Below are positions 57,435-64,000 of a stretch of DNA of 64,000 nt, in pieces. The stretch comes from Photobacterium sp. DA100 (GTDB lineage: Bacteria > Pseudomonadota > Gammaproteobacteria > Enterobacterales > Vibrionaceae), in contig NZ_CP119423.1 in the NCBI RefSeq assembly GCF_029223585.1, forward strand, positions 1,240,001 through 1,304,000, read 5' to 3'. Position numbers and translations under genes: made by a program. The notes under the pieces are model-generated. The model did no database searches. It had not been told where the DNA came from and saw only the letters and a list, made by a program, of their open reading frames with translations. The stretch's first letter is position 1, and the number at the start of each line of letters is the position of its first letter.

Positions 57435-58337
57435 ATGACGCGATTTATTCCATTCTTGTTTGTTGTTCTCTGGAGCTCTGGCTTTATTGGCGCACGGCTC
57501 GGTTTACCCTACGCCGAACCCGCAACATTCCTCTTAATCCGGATGGTTGCGAATATCGCGGTGTTTTTGCTGCTGGTGGCTATCCTAAGAGCTCGGATAC
57601 CGACCGGCAGGGCGCTGGTTCACTGTATGGTGGCAGGCTTGTTGATCCACGGTTTTTACTTGGGCGGTACCTATATCGCGATTGGCCTCGGTATGCCGGC
57701 AGGGCTGTGCTCCCTGCTGGTAGGGTTACAGCCAATAGTGACCGCGCTGGTAATGTTCGGCTGTGCAGGCGAGCGAATGCGGTTGTCGCAATGGATCGGG
57801 TTGGCAATTGGCTTTGTTGGCATCAATCTTGTGCTGCAAGGGAATATGGCTTGGCATCAGGATGGTAGCCGAGAAGCCGCCTATCTGTTCACTTTCCTGG
57901 CTTTGGTGGGGATAACTTTTGGTACGCTTTACCAGAAAAAGTTCTGCCAAGGTATTGATATGGTGGGCGGAGCCGTATGGCAATATTTTGCGGCGGCTTT
58001 GTTGTTCCTGCCTTTGGCTCTGGCGACGGAAACCATGGTGGTACATTGGACCCCGACGTTTATATTTGCCCTGAGCTGGTTGGTCTTGGTGCTGTCGGTC
58101 GTCGCCATTTTATTACTGCTTTATATGGTGAAGCATGGTGAGTCATCCAAGGTGGCTTCGACCTTTTACCTCGTACCGCCAATGACGGCTTTCCAAGCCT
58201 GGTTGATTTTTGGTGAACGTTTTGACGAGTTCGGTGCCGCCGGTTTTCTGTTAGCTGCCATCGCCGTTTTCCTTGTGACGAGAAAGCCTAAACTGGCCGG
58301 CACGAACACTTACTCTTCGGCTAAGCCGGCTTCTTAA
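57435..58337 (+). CDS. EamA/DMT-family transporter
   Basis: 300-residue drug/metabolite transporter with ten membrane segments and two EamA halves (WSSGFIGARLGLPYAEPATF in the first; KVASTFYLVPPMTAFQAW in the second). Likely an exporter of an amino acid or small metabolite; the substrate is unknown. Divergent from the MocR-type gene, its probable regulator. Confidence 0.9.
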   Translation: MTRFIPFLFVVLWSSGFIGARLGLPYAEPATFLLIRMVANIAVFLLLVAILRARIPTGRALVHCMVAGLLIHGFYLGGTYIAIGLGMPAGLCSLLVGLQPIVTALVMFGCAGERMRLSQWIGLAIGFVGINLVLQGNMAWHQDGSREAAYLFTFLALVGITFGTLYQKKFCQGIDMVGGAVWQYFAAALLFLPLALATETMVVHWTPTFIFALSWLVLVLSVVAILLLLYMVKHGESSKVASTFYLVPPMTAFQAWLIFGERFDEFGAAGFLLAAIAVFLVTRKPKLAGTNTYSSAKPAS

Positions 58338-58476
58338 AAGAGGGGGGATCATCCAAGCGGCGGACAGGAAACCGAAGTCTTGGGCGAGCTGGTGATGGAA
58401 AATTGTTCAGCTGGTATTAATTGAACATCATTCAATTGTTTGTCATTATTGTGTCAATCTACAGTTTTGAGGTTGC

Positions 58477-58818
58477 ATGATGATGAAAAGTATCATTAAG
58501 ACGGGTCTTCTCGGTATGGCTCTGGGATGCTCTCTGCTTGTTGTTAGCCTGGAGCAAGATGCCCCTCATGCCGGCGAAGATACCCGTGGTTCTCTCGCGC
58601 AACAAAAGCCTGGTCAAGAAGTGAGTGGCCACAACCTAACGGTTAAATCCCAGCAGGCATATATTGCGGAACTGTACCGGGCGCGTGAAAAGCTTCAGTC
58701 TCTGGGGGAGGAGAACTCCGAACTGTACCTGTCGATTGAAAATGCCATTGCCCTTAACGAAGAGTTGTTTGATGACGCCGGTTATTGGCGGGCCCATTAT
58801 TTGGGCCCTTCTTCGTAG
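58477..58818 (+). CDS. Small exported protein, 113 residues
   Basis: N-terminal signal-type helix (GLLGMALGCSLLVVSL) followed by a soluble domain with a helical C-terminal part (QQAYIAELYRAREKLQSLGE). A lipobox-like ALGC is present but poorly placed. Three tandem ATGs at 58477, 58480 and 58483 follow GAGG; which is used cannot be told. No family recognised. Its 3' end is convergent with the ABC1 kinase gene, 21 bases apart. Confidence 0.65.
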   Translation: MMMKSIIKTGLLGMALGCSLLVVSLEQDAPHAGEDTRGSLAQQKPGQEVSGHNLTVKSQQAYIAELYRAREKLQSLGEENSELYLSIENAIALNEELFDDAGYWRAHYLGPSS

Positions 58819-58839
58819 GATACGGCGCAAACGGGGGGA

Positions 58840-60195
58840 TCAGCCCTGTAACCGGTAAGGTGAGAAAATCTTCCCAACATCGACCTTGGCTTGGAGCCTC
58901 GCGGCAAGCAGATATAACCCCCCTAGCTTGCGGTGGAAGAAAATCGCATCGGCAGGTGGGGTATGCCAATAATTCTCTTTCATGCTCAGCGCCGTGCCGG
59001 CATCACGAATTCGACGTGCCAGGTCGGTTTGGCCGAAATCAAATTCGCCCACGGTCATGATCGGCTCACAGGCTTCCAGGCATAGCGCGATCACCGCCTC
59101 TTGCTGTGAGGCCGTGATCGGTTGACTGAAAAAGCCAATCTGGCGCAGGGCTGAGTTCATCGCCGGTTTATCATGATGCAGCGCTGCGCTGAGTAGTAGC
59201 CGGTAGCCTTCCGATACTCTGGACGGGTAAGCACGAGTTGCTCCGAAATCAAGTAACACCAGCTGCTGAGATTGCTCGTTGTAGAGGAAGTTGGCGAAGT
59301 TCGGATCGGTCTGTACCAGCCTGAAGTCAAACATTTCTTTGAACAGCAGTTCGAAGGCGAGCACCATAACATGGTTTCGTACATGCTGCGGCTGGTTGGT
59401 CAGCGACTCAACCGGCAGGCCGTCAACAAAGTTCATCGCGAGGATGTTTTCTGTGGTCAGCTCGTCGAAGACATACGGTATGACATATCTGGCATCGTGG
59501 GCCAGTAATTGACGGTATTGCTTGAGCAGCTTGGCCTCGAGCTGATAGTCCGCTTCTGCATGGAGCTGCTGCTTGGCCTGTTCCAGCAAATCCTGATAAT
59601 CAACGCCCTTGGGCAGTAGCCCGGAGACACGCAACAGGGTAGCGACGTTATCAACATCGCTGTCGATACTTTGCTTGATCCCCGGGTATTGGATTTTCAG
59701 TGCAATTTTCTCACCCTGCCAGTTGGTGGCGGCATGCACCTGGCCGATAGATGCTGCAGCGACAGGGTAGAAGGAAAAGTTCTGGAACCGGTCTTGCCAG
59801 TCGATATCCCACTCCTGCTGCAGCACTGCATTGAGTTGGCTGATGGGCATCGCCTTGGCTTCTGCCCGAAGCCGGGCCAATAGCTCTGCCAGTTCAGGCG
59901 GTAGAAGATCCCCGGCATCCATTGACAGCAACTGTCCAACTTTCATCGCGGCCCCGCGTAACTGTGCCAACTGCTCAGCAACGCGCTTGGCATTGCTGGG
60001 GGTAAGCAATAACTCACTTGCTTTTGGGCGGTTTCCCTGGGCAAGTTGCTTCACCCCTTCGGTAACCATGCTGCCTGCCACGCGTGTCGCCAGTGAGCCA
60101 AGTTGCCCCAGGCGTGACAGACGGCTCTTGGGGACTGAGGCATATTCTCGGGCAGTCCCTGGCTTATTTTTACTGATGATGTTCTCCGGTTTCAT
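58840..60195 (-). CDS. ABC1/ADCK (UbiB/COQ8-like) atypical kinase
   Basis: 451-residue ABC1-family protein-kinase-like ATPase. The diagnostic KxGQ motif is present in GAAMKVGQLLSMDAG, with the A-rich loop AAASIGQVHAA, the lysine region IALKIQYPGI, LVQTDPNFANFLYN and VLLDFGATRAY (metal site DFG). COQ8-type members support quinone synthesis. It is closer in length and order to stand-alone ABC1 proteins than to UbiB, which usually has C-terminal membrane helices (none seen). Not next to ubi genes. Confidence 0.9.
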   Translation of the reverse strand: MKPENIISKNKPGTAREYASVPKSRLSRLGQLGSLATRVAGSMVTEGVKQLAQGNRPKASELLLTPSNAKRVAEQLAQLRGAAMKVGQLLSMDAGDLLPPELAELLARLRAEAKAMPISQLNAVLQQEWDIDWQDRFQNFSFYPVAAASIGQVHAATNWQGEKIALKIQYPGIKQSIDSDVDNVATLLRVSGLLPKGVDYQDLLEQAKQQLHAEADYQLEAKLLKQYRQLLAHDARYVIPYVFDELTTENILAMNFVDGLPVESLTNQPQHVRNHVMVLAFELLFKEMFDFRLVQTDPNFANFLYNEQSQQLVLLDFGATRAYPSRVSEGYRLLLSAALHHDKPAMNSALRQIGFFSQPITASQQEAVIALCLEACEPIMTVGEFDFGQTDLARRIRDAGTALSMKENYWHTPPADAIFFHRKLGGLYLLAARLQAKVDVGKIFSPYRLQG

Positions 60196-60315
60196 ATCGA
60201 TTTACCCGTAGACTTTAATTATACAGTTACGTGCTGCCAAAGCAGTTGGTTCATATCGGCAGGGGCTGACAAGTAATGCCGATAAAAGACTATATTGAGC
60301 AAAAGTGACATAAAG

Positions 60316-60337
60316 AAAAGGCCAGCAGTGCTGGCCT
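60316..60337 (-). terminator. Terminator after ECF operon
   Basis: GGCCAGC / GCTGGCC hairpin; on the minus strand it is followed by TTTTCTTTATG. Confidence 0.82.
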
Positions 60338-60371
60338 CAGGTATGGTAGATAGTGATTGTTCGGTGTCTGG

Positions 60372-61211
60372 CTAAAAAGGATACCAGAAGAGCTGTTCGG
60401 CGGAGTAACGGTTGGCAAAGCCCAGGGCCAAGATCACGGCGATGGTAAACAAAACAGCGAAATCCGCCTTGGTCAGCGGCTTCAAGCTATACCAGCTGCG
60501 ACGTTTGTGCTGGCCAAATCCGCGTAAGGTCATCGCATTGGAAATCACATCTGCACGGTCAAGGCTGGAGAAAATCAATGGGCCAAGAATTTTGGCCACA
60601 TTTCTAATGCGGGTAAAGACCGGCGCATTTTTCGAGATATCCACCCCACGTGCCTGTTGGGCATGCATGATGTTGATGAAGTCCTTGGTCACTTCCGGTA
60701 GGTAGCGCAATGTCAGGCTCACCGCATAGGCAATACGGTACGGGACGCCTAGCTTATTCAAGCTAGCCGAAAACTCCGTCGGGTGGGTGGTAAACACGAA
60801 TACCAGAGCGACTGGGAACATGCTGAAGTACTTCAGGGTAACGGTTATCAGGTAAAACAGGGTTTCCTGGGTTAGGGAGTAGTTACCCGGCAGCGGGATA
60901 AGTACGGTTTGGCTGCCCATATACTCAGTTCCCTGCTGCGGTGCAATCAGATACATGAACAAGGCATTGAGCAGCAAAACCGTTACCGTACCTGTCATCA
61001 AGGTCTTGTAGTTGGCCGCGGGAACACGCGAGAGGCGCAGCAGGCCAAACCCGACCAATATCATGGCAACAATGATGCGGACATCGAACGTCATCAGTAC
61101 CATGGTGACCCAGGCCATAAACAAAATGAATTTGGTGATCCCATTTAGCGCGTGGAGAGGCGAGCCGGTATTGATGTAGCTAATACCGAATTTTATCTTA
61201 TTGGTTTTCAT
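60372..61211 (-). CDS. ECF transporter transmembrane component EcfT
   Basis: 279-residue inner-membrane scaffold subunit of an energy-coupling-factor importer. It has five to six hydrophobic segments and the two coupling motifs AQQARGVDIS and AMTLRGFGQH (A-x-x-x-RG) that grip the ATPases. Its start overlaps the ATPase gene's stop by 4 bases. Third gene of the operon. Confidence 0.92.
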   Translation of the reverse strand: MKTNKIKFGISYINTGSPLHALNGITKFILFMAWVTMVLMTFDVRIIVAMILVGFGLLRLSRVPAANYKTLMTGTVTVLLLNALFMYLIAPQQGTEYMGSQTVLIPLPGNYSLTQETLFYLITVTLKYFSMFPVALVFVFTTHPTEFSASLNKLGVPYRIAYAVSLTLRYLPEVTKDFINIMHAQQARGVDISKNAPVFTRIRNVAKILGPLIFSSLDRADVISNAMTLRGFGQHKRRSWYSLKPLTKADFAVLFTIAVILALGFANRYSAEQLFWYPF

Positions 61212-62905
61212 GAAAGTGAGCCTGCCTCATGGTTAATGAAGCAACGAATAAAGTGATCAATACGTTCGATACCCAAGCTACTGGCCAGTGTATACAAACT
61301 GGTTACTGTCAGGTTGGCTTGTTCCAGCAAGGCCGGCTGGCTGAACACCTCGTTGACGGCAGAATCGGCCAGCAACTTGCTGTCGGCGATGACGATCGCG
61401 CGCTGGGTGTATTCAAGCACCAAATGCATATCGTGGGAAATGATCAAAATGGTGATCCCCAGCTTTTGGTTGAGCTCCTTGATAAAGCCCATCATGGCCG
61501 TGTAGTGGTGGTAATCCTGGCCCGCGGTTGGCTCATCGAGGATCAGCAGCTTAGGCTCCAGTACCAAGATAGTTGCGATGGTGACCCGCTTTTTCTGGCC
61601 GTAGCTTAAAGCGTCAATAGGCCAGTGGCGGTAGCGATCCAGCCCGCACAGCTTCAAAGTCTCCAGTACCTTGGCCTCGACTTCGCTTTCTGGCACCCCG
61701 CGGTTGCGCAGGCCGGAAGCGACTTCATCGAAAATCATATGGTGGGAAATCATGTGGTTTGGGTTCTGCAGCACAATACCAATGTCTTGGCTTCGCTCGA
61801 AAATGGAACGCGCGGCTAGGTCATGCCCTTCAAAGCAAATGCTCCCGCTGTCCGGCTCCAATACGCCCATAATCAAACGGGTGATCGTCGACTTGCCTGA
61901 ACCGTTCTTGCCGAGGATCGAGACAAACTCGCCTTGGTTGACGGTAAAGCTGACACCGTCGAGGGTCTGGCGCTGATTATCGTAGGAGTAGCTGAGGTTT
62001 TTGACCTCGAGGAGGGGCGCCTCTTTAGATTCAGCCGTGACCATGTCACTTTGCTGGAACCAGTTGAGTACCTGCGGCTTGAAACGGGCGATATCGAGTG
62101 TCGACAGGTAGGCGGGTTTATCCGCTTGGTCGATGTCACAGCCGGCTGCTTTCAATGCAGAAAGATACAGGGGCTCGCGGATCCCGTGCTGGACCAGTAG
62201 TGGGCTTGCCAGCAGCTCGTCGGGTGTCATGTTGGCAACAATTTCGCCGCGCTCCATCAGGATAATACGGTCGGCATGGCAGTGCAGCACATCTTCAAGT
62301 CGGTGCTCGATAATAACTACAGTTTTGCCGGTCTCGCGGTGCAGGCGGTCGATTATTTCGATGGTTGACTTGCCCGTTTTCGGATCCAAACTCGCGAGCG
62401 GTTCGTCGAACAGAAGAATGTCGACATCGTCGACCATCACCCCTGCCAGCGATACGCGCTGCTTCTGGCCGCCACTGAGGTCGAAAGGCGACAGGTGTAG
62501 CATATCGTCGAGATCCATCATTGCGGCTGTCTCTTCAACCACTTGGCGCATCGGGCCCGGAGCAATCATCTGGTTTTCCAGGGCAAAGGCGATGTCTTCG
62601 CCGATGCTCAAGCCGACAAACTGGCCATCGGTGTCTTGCAGGACCGTTCCCACCATACTGGTACACTGGTGAAGATCCATCTGCTGGGTTTCTTTACCGT
62701 TGATTTTAAGGCTGCCGGTGATGTCGCCTTTGACCGAGAAAGGAATCAAGCCATTCAAGCATTGGCCCAACGTCGACTTGCCGCTACCGCTTGGGCCAAC
62801 AATAACAACCTTTTCGCCTTTATTTATTGTTAGGTTGATGTTCTTCAGGGTTGGCTGTTGCAGCGCCCAGTATTTGAATGAGAAGTCAGTAAACTGAATA
62901 GACAT
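61208..62905 (-). CDS. ECF transporter ATPase, two ABC domains fused
   Basis: 565-residue protein with two complete ABC ATPase domains in tandem. Domain 1: Walker A GPSGSGKST, signature LSGGQKQRVS, Walker B ILLFDEPLASLDP. Domain 2: Walker A GKNGSGKST, a variant signature LSYGQKKRVT, Walker B LLILDEPTAGQD. In most ECF systems these are separate EcfA1/EcfA2 proteins; the fusion gives both halves in one chain. Second gene of the operon, 3 bases after the S-component gene. Confidence 0.93.
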   Translation of the reverse strand: MSIQFTDFSFKYWALQQPTLKNINLTINKGEKVVIVGPSGSGKSTLGQCLNGLIPFSVKGDITGSLKINGKETQQMDLHQCTSMVGTVLQDTDGQFVGLSIGEDIAFALENQMIAPGPMRQVVEETAAMMDLDDMLHLSPFDLSGGQKQRVSLAGVMVDDVDILLFDEPLASLDPKTGKSTIEIIDRLHRETGKTVVIIEHRLEDVLHCHADRIILMERGEIVANMTPDELLASPLLVQHGIREPLYLSALKAAGCDIDQADKPAYLSTLDIARFKPQVLNWFQQSDMVTAESKEAPLLEVKNLSYSYDNQRQTLDGVSFTVNQGEFVSILGKNGSGKSTITRLIMGVLEPDSGSICFEGHDLAARSIFERSQDIGIVLQNPNHMISHHMIFDEVASGLRNRGVPESEVEAKVLETLKLCGLDRYRHWPIDALSYGQKKRVTIATILVLEPKLLILDEPTAGQDYHHYTAMMGFIKELNQKLGITILIISHDMHLVLEYTQRAIVIADSKLLADSAVNEVFSQPALLEQANLTVTSLYTLASSLGIERIDHFIRCFINHEAGSLS

Positions 62906-62908
62906 GAC

Positions 62909-63460
62909 TTATTCTGCCTCGATCAGGTTGTAGCTTTGCTGCTTGCGCTTTGCGACAGCGCTCAGGATGAAGTGGCCGACAATGGCGATCAGTACCGTGT
63001 TCCCGGCAGCAATGATCGTTAGCTGTGCCAGCACCTTAGTAAACGGTTCGGCGTACAGCACCGCGTCAAGGAAGGCCGAGCAGCCATAGCCCACGACATT
63101 GCCGATGAAAGCCAGGAGCACGAACAAGCAGAAGTCAATGTTGGAGAACAGCCCTTTTTCAATTCTCTCTTTGGTTATTTTGGGATATAGGCCAATGACC
63201 AGGCCGACGATCCCTGAGCCGAGAACCCAAGTTACCCATACGCCCCAGCCGGCGAAGAGGTCGGTGACCCAGTGGCCGATGAACCCGACAAGAAAGCCAA
63301 CGAGAGGGCCGAATAACACGCCGAACAAGGCAAGTACTGCCATGGCGGGTTTGAGAGTGGTATTTGCAAAGACAGGAATACCAAACATAGGTAAACCACC
63401 AATACCATATAAGGCTGCACCGATTGCAATGAGCACAACTGTCTTGGCAGAGAGATTCAT
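62909..63460 (-). CDS. ECF transporter S component, UPF0397 family
   Basis: 183-residue membrane protein with five to six helices that supplies substrate binding. It matches UPF0397 ([71 protein letters not shown]). Databases often label this family a riboflavin S component by analogy; the substrate is not proven here. The ATG at 63460 has AAAGG 8 bases upstream and fits the family start; a longer frame to 63544 is rejected. First gene of the operon, behind a MetJ-type site. Confidence 0.9.
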   Translation of the reverse strand: MNLSAKTVVLIAIGAALYGIGGLPMFGIPVFANTTLKPAMAVLALFGVLFGPLVGFLVGFIGHWVTDLFAGWGVWVTWVLGSGIVGLVIGLYPKITKERIEKGLFSNIDFCLFVLLAFIGNVVGYGCSAFLDAVLYAEPFTKVLAQLTIIAAGNTVLIAIVGHFILSAVAKRKQQSYNLIEAE

Positions 63461-63651
63461 GACATAACCTTTTAAAGCTCTTGGGTATTTGCTTGTACAT
63501 TGCCGGCCAAAAGGCTGCTTGCGAAGTCCAAAACAAACCCGCAATCATGTCGGGTCAGGTGTTGCAAATATCCATATTTAAGCAAGAGCAGTTATGCCGG
63601 CAGGCATAAGGACGCGACATGATACATGAACATCAAACAGAAGGGAAACCT

Positions 63652-63667
63652 CTACATCTAGACGTCT
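63652..63667 (-). promoter_or_regulatory. Tandem MetJ boxes upstream of the ECF operon
   Basis: Plus-strand CTACATCT-AGACGTCT: the second 8-mer is the exact MetJ consensus and the first matches 5 of 8. MetJ binds tandem 8-mers. It lies about 192-207 bases before the S-component start, with a possible -35 (TTGGCT) just upstream on the minus strand. Confidence 0.6.
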
Positions 63668-64000
63668 AACTCTTAGCCAAAATAGCCTGTCCTGCTGCTG
63701 GGGTGAACATTGTGAGGGGATATTACGTACCAAAGTCATGCTGTTAGCAGCAAAGCGGCAATACTCATCACAGCCAAGGCTATTGGACACGGGACGTTTG
63801 TTAATAGCTATCGATGGGCAATACTTTAATCATGGAAGGAGGCCATTTGGCTGGCAAGCAAAGCGAAGGCTTGGTTTGAGCGGAGGCTATCCTTGTGCAG
63901 AATGTGTTGCGAGATGTTTTTGCCAAATGAAAATTGTAGCTTGCCGAAAAAAAAGGAAATTTCTATAACTAGCTGCTTTTTTTAGACTTTGATGAATAAA
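63668..64000. other. Window-edge region without recognised gene
   Basis: No ORF with a credible ribosome site and family resemblance was found. I compared the strand reading into the ECF operon with FMN, TPP, SAM and cobalamin riboswitch cores and saw none. It may be upstream sequence of a gene beyond the window. Confidence 0.4.

Noticed and set aside
63738..63968. 76-residue frame near the right edge
   Set aside because: Unconvincing composition, no ribosome site, no family resemblance.
63461..64000. FMN, TPP, SAM or cobalamin riboswitch upstream of the ECF operon
   Set aside because: None of the core sequences was seen on the relevant strand; the MetJ box is the better signal.
1..64000. 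CRISPR arrays, tRNA or rRNA genes, prophage
   Set aside because: No regularly spaced repeats, cloverleaf or phage genes were seen; small elements could be missed without tools.

Overview
The window reads as a chromosomal segment of a marine gammaproteobacterium of the Vibrionaceae, probably Photobacterium or a close relative. This is inferred from protein resemblance (UhpT, AsnS, AspC, Mlc, the bio cluster, VF530 family, UPF0397) and from gene order; no 16S or other marker is present. It is nearly all protein-coding. I see no tRNA, rRNA, CRISPR array, prophage or intact insertion sequence.

Layout. 0-6.2 kb: 3' part of a Tat-exported TMAO reductase (torA), a truncated hemoglobin behind a palindromic repeat, and a lutABC lactate oxidation operon. 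6.8-13.2 kb: two very similar TSUP permeases bracketing an aspartate-racemase-like gene, a HypT-like LysR regulator and a Dcu-type C4-dicarboxylate carrier, then a LysR and a MarR regulator. 13.4-18.4 kb: an envelope iron-type cluster (imelysin, di-heme oxidoreductase, second imelysin lipoprotein, DUF1513) behind two Fur-like sites. 18.5-37.5 kb: the backbone ldtD-mepK-gloC ... aspC ... asnS known from E. coli, interrupted by a hexose-phosphate module in the order uhpT-uhpA-uhpB-uhpC, by small unknown genes, a CRP-linked sugar permease, a crotonase and small DNA-binding-like proteins. 37.6-45.5 kb: a chemoreceptor with a c-type heme motif in its sensor domain, a 953-residue lipoprotein, a GNAT gene remnant, queE, mlc and a LON-domain protein. 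45.5-53 kb: divergent bioA / bioBFCD around a BirA operator, a membrane protein, a 52-residue protein and htpX. 53-64 kb: an MFS permease with a 56-residue leader gene, an aldose dehydrogenase, a divergent MocR/EamA pair, an ABC1-family kinase, and an ECF transporter operon (S component, fused double ATPase, EcfT).

How genes work together. TorA and the lactate operon fit a facultative respirer. LdtD builds and MepK cleaves 3-3 peptidoglycan crosslinks. UhpABC senses external glucose-6-phosphate and switches on uhpT; the uhpT promoter keeps a CRP site, a palindrome and a -10 at spacings recalled for E. coli. BirA controls biotin synthesis and Mlc sugar-transport genes. The most unexpected regulatory signal is a perfect MetJ half-site pair upstream of the ECF operon, which suggests that this orphan UPF0397 transporter imports methionine or a precursor rather than riboflavin. 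Other points worth a second look are the heme-motif chemoreceptor, the imelysin cluster and the structured uhpT leader.
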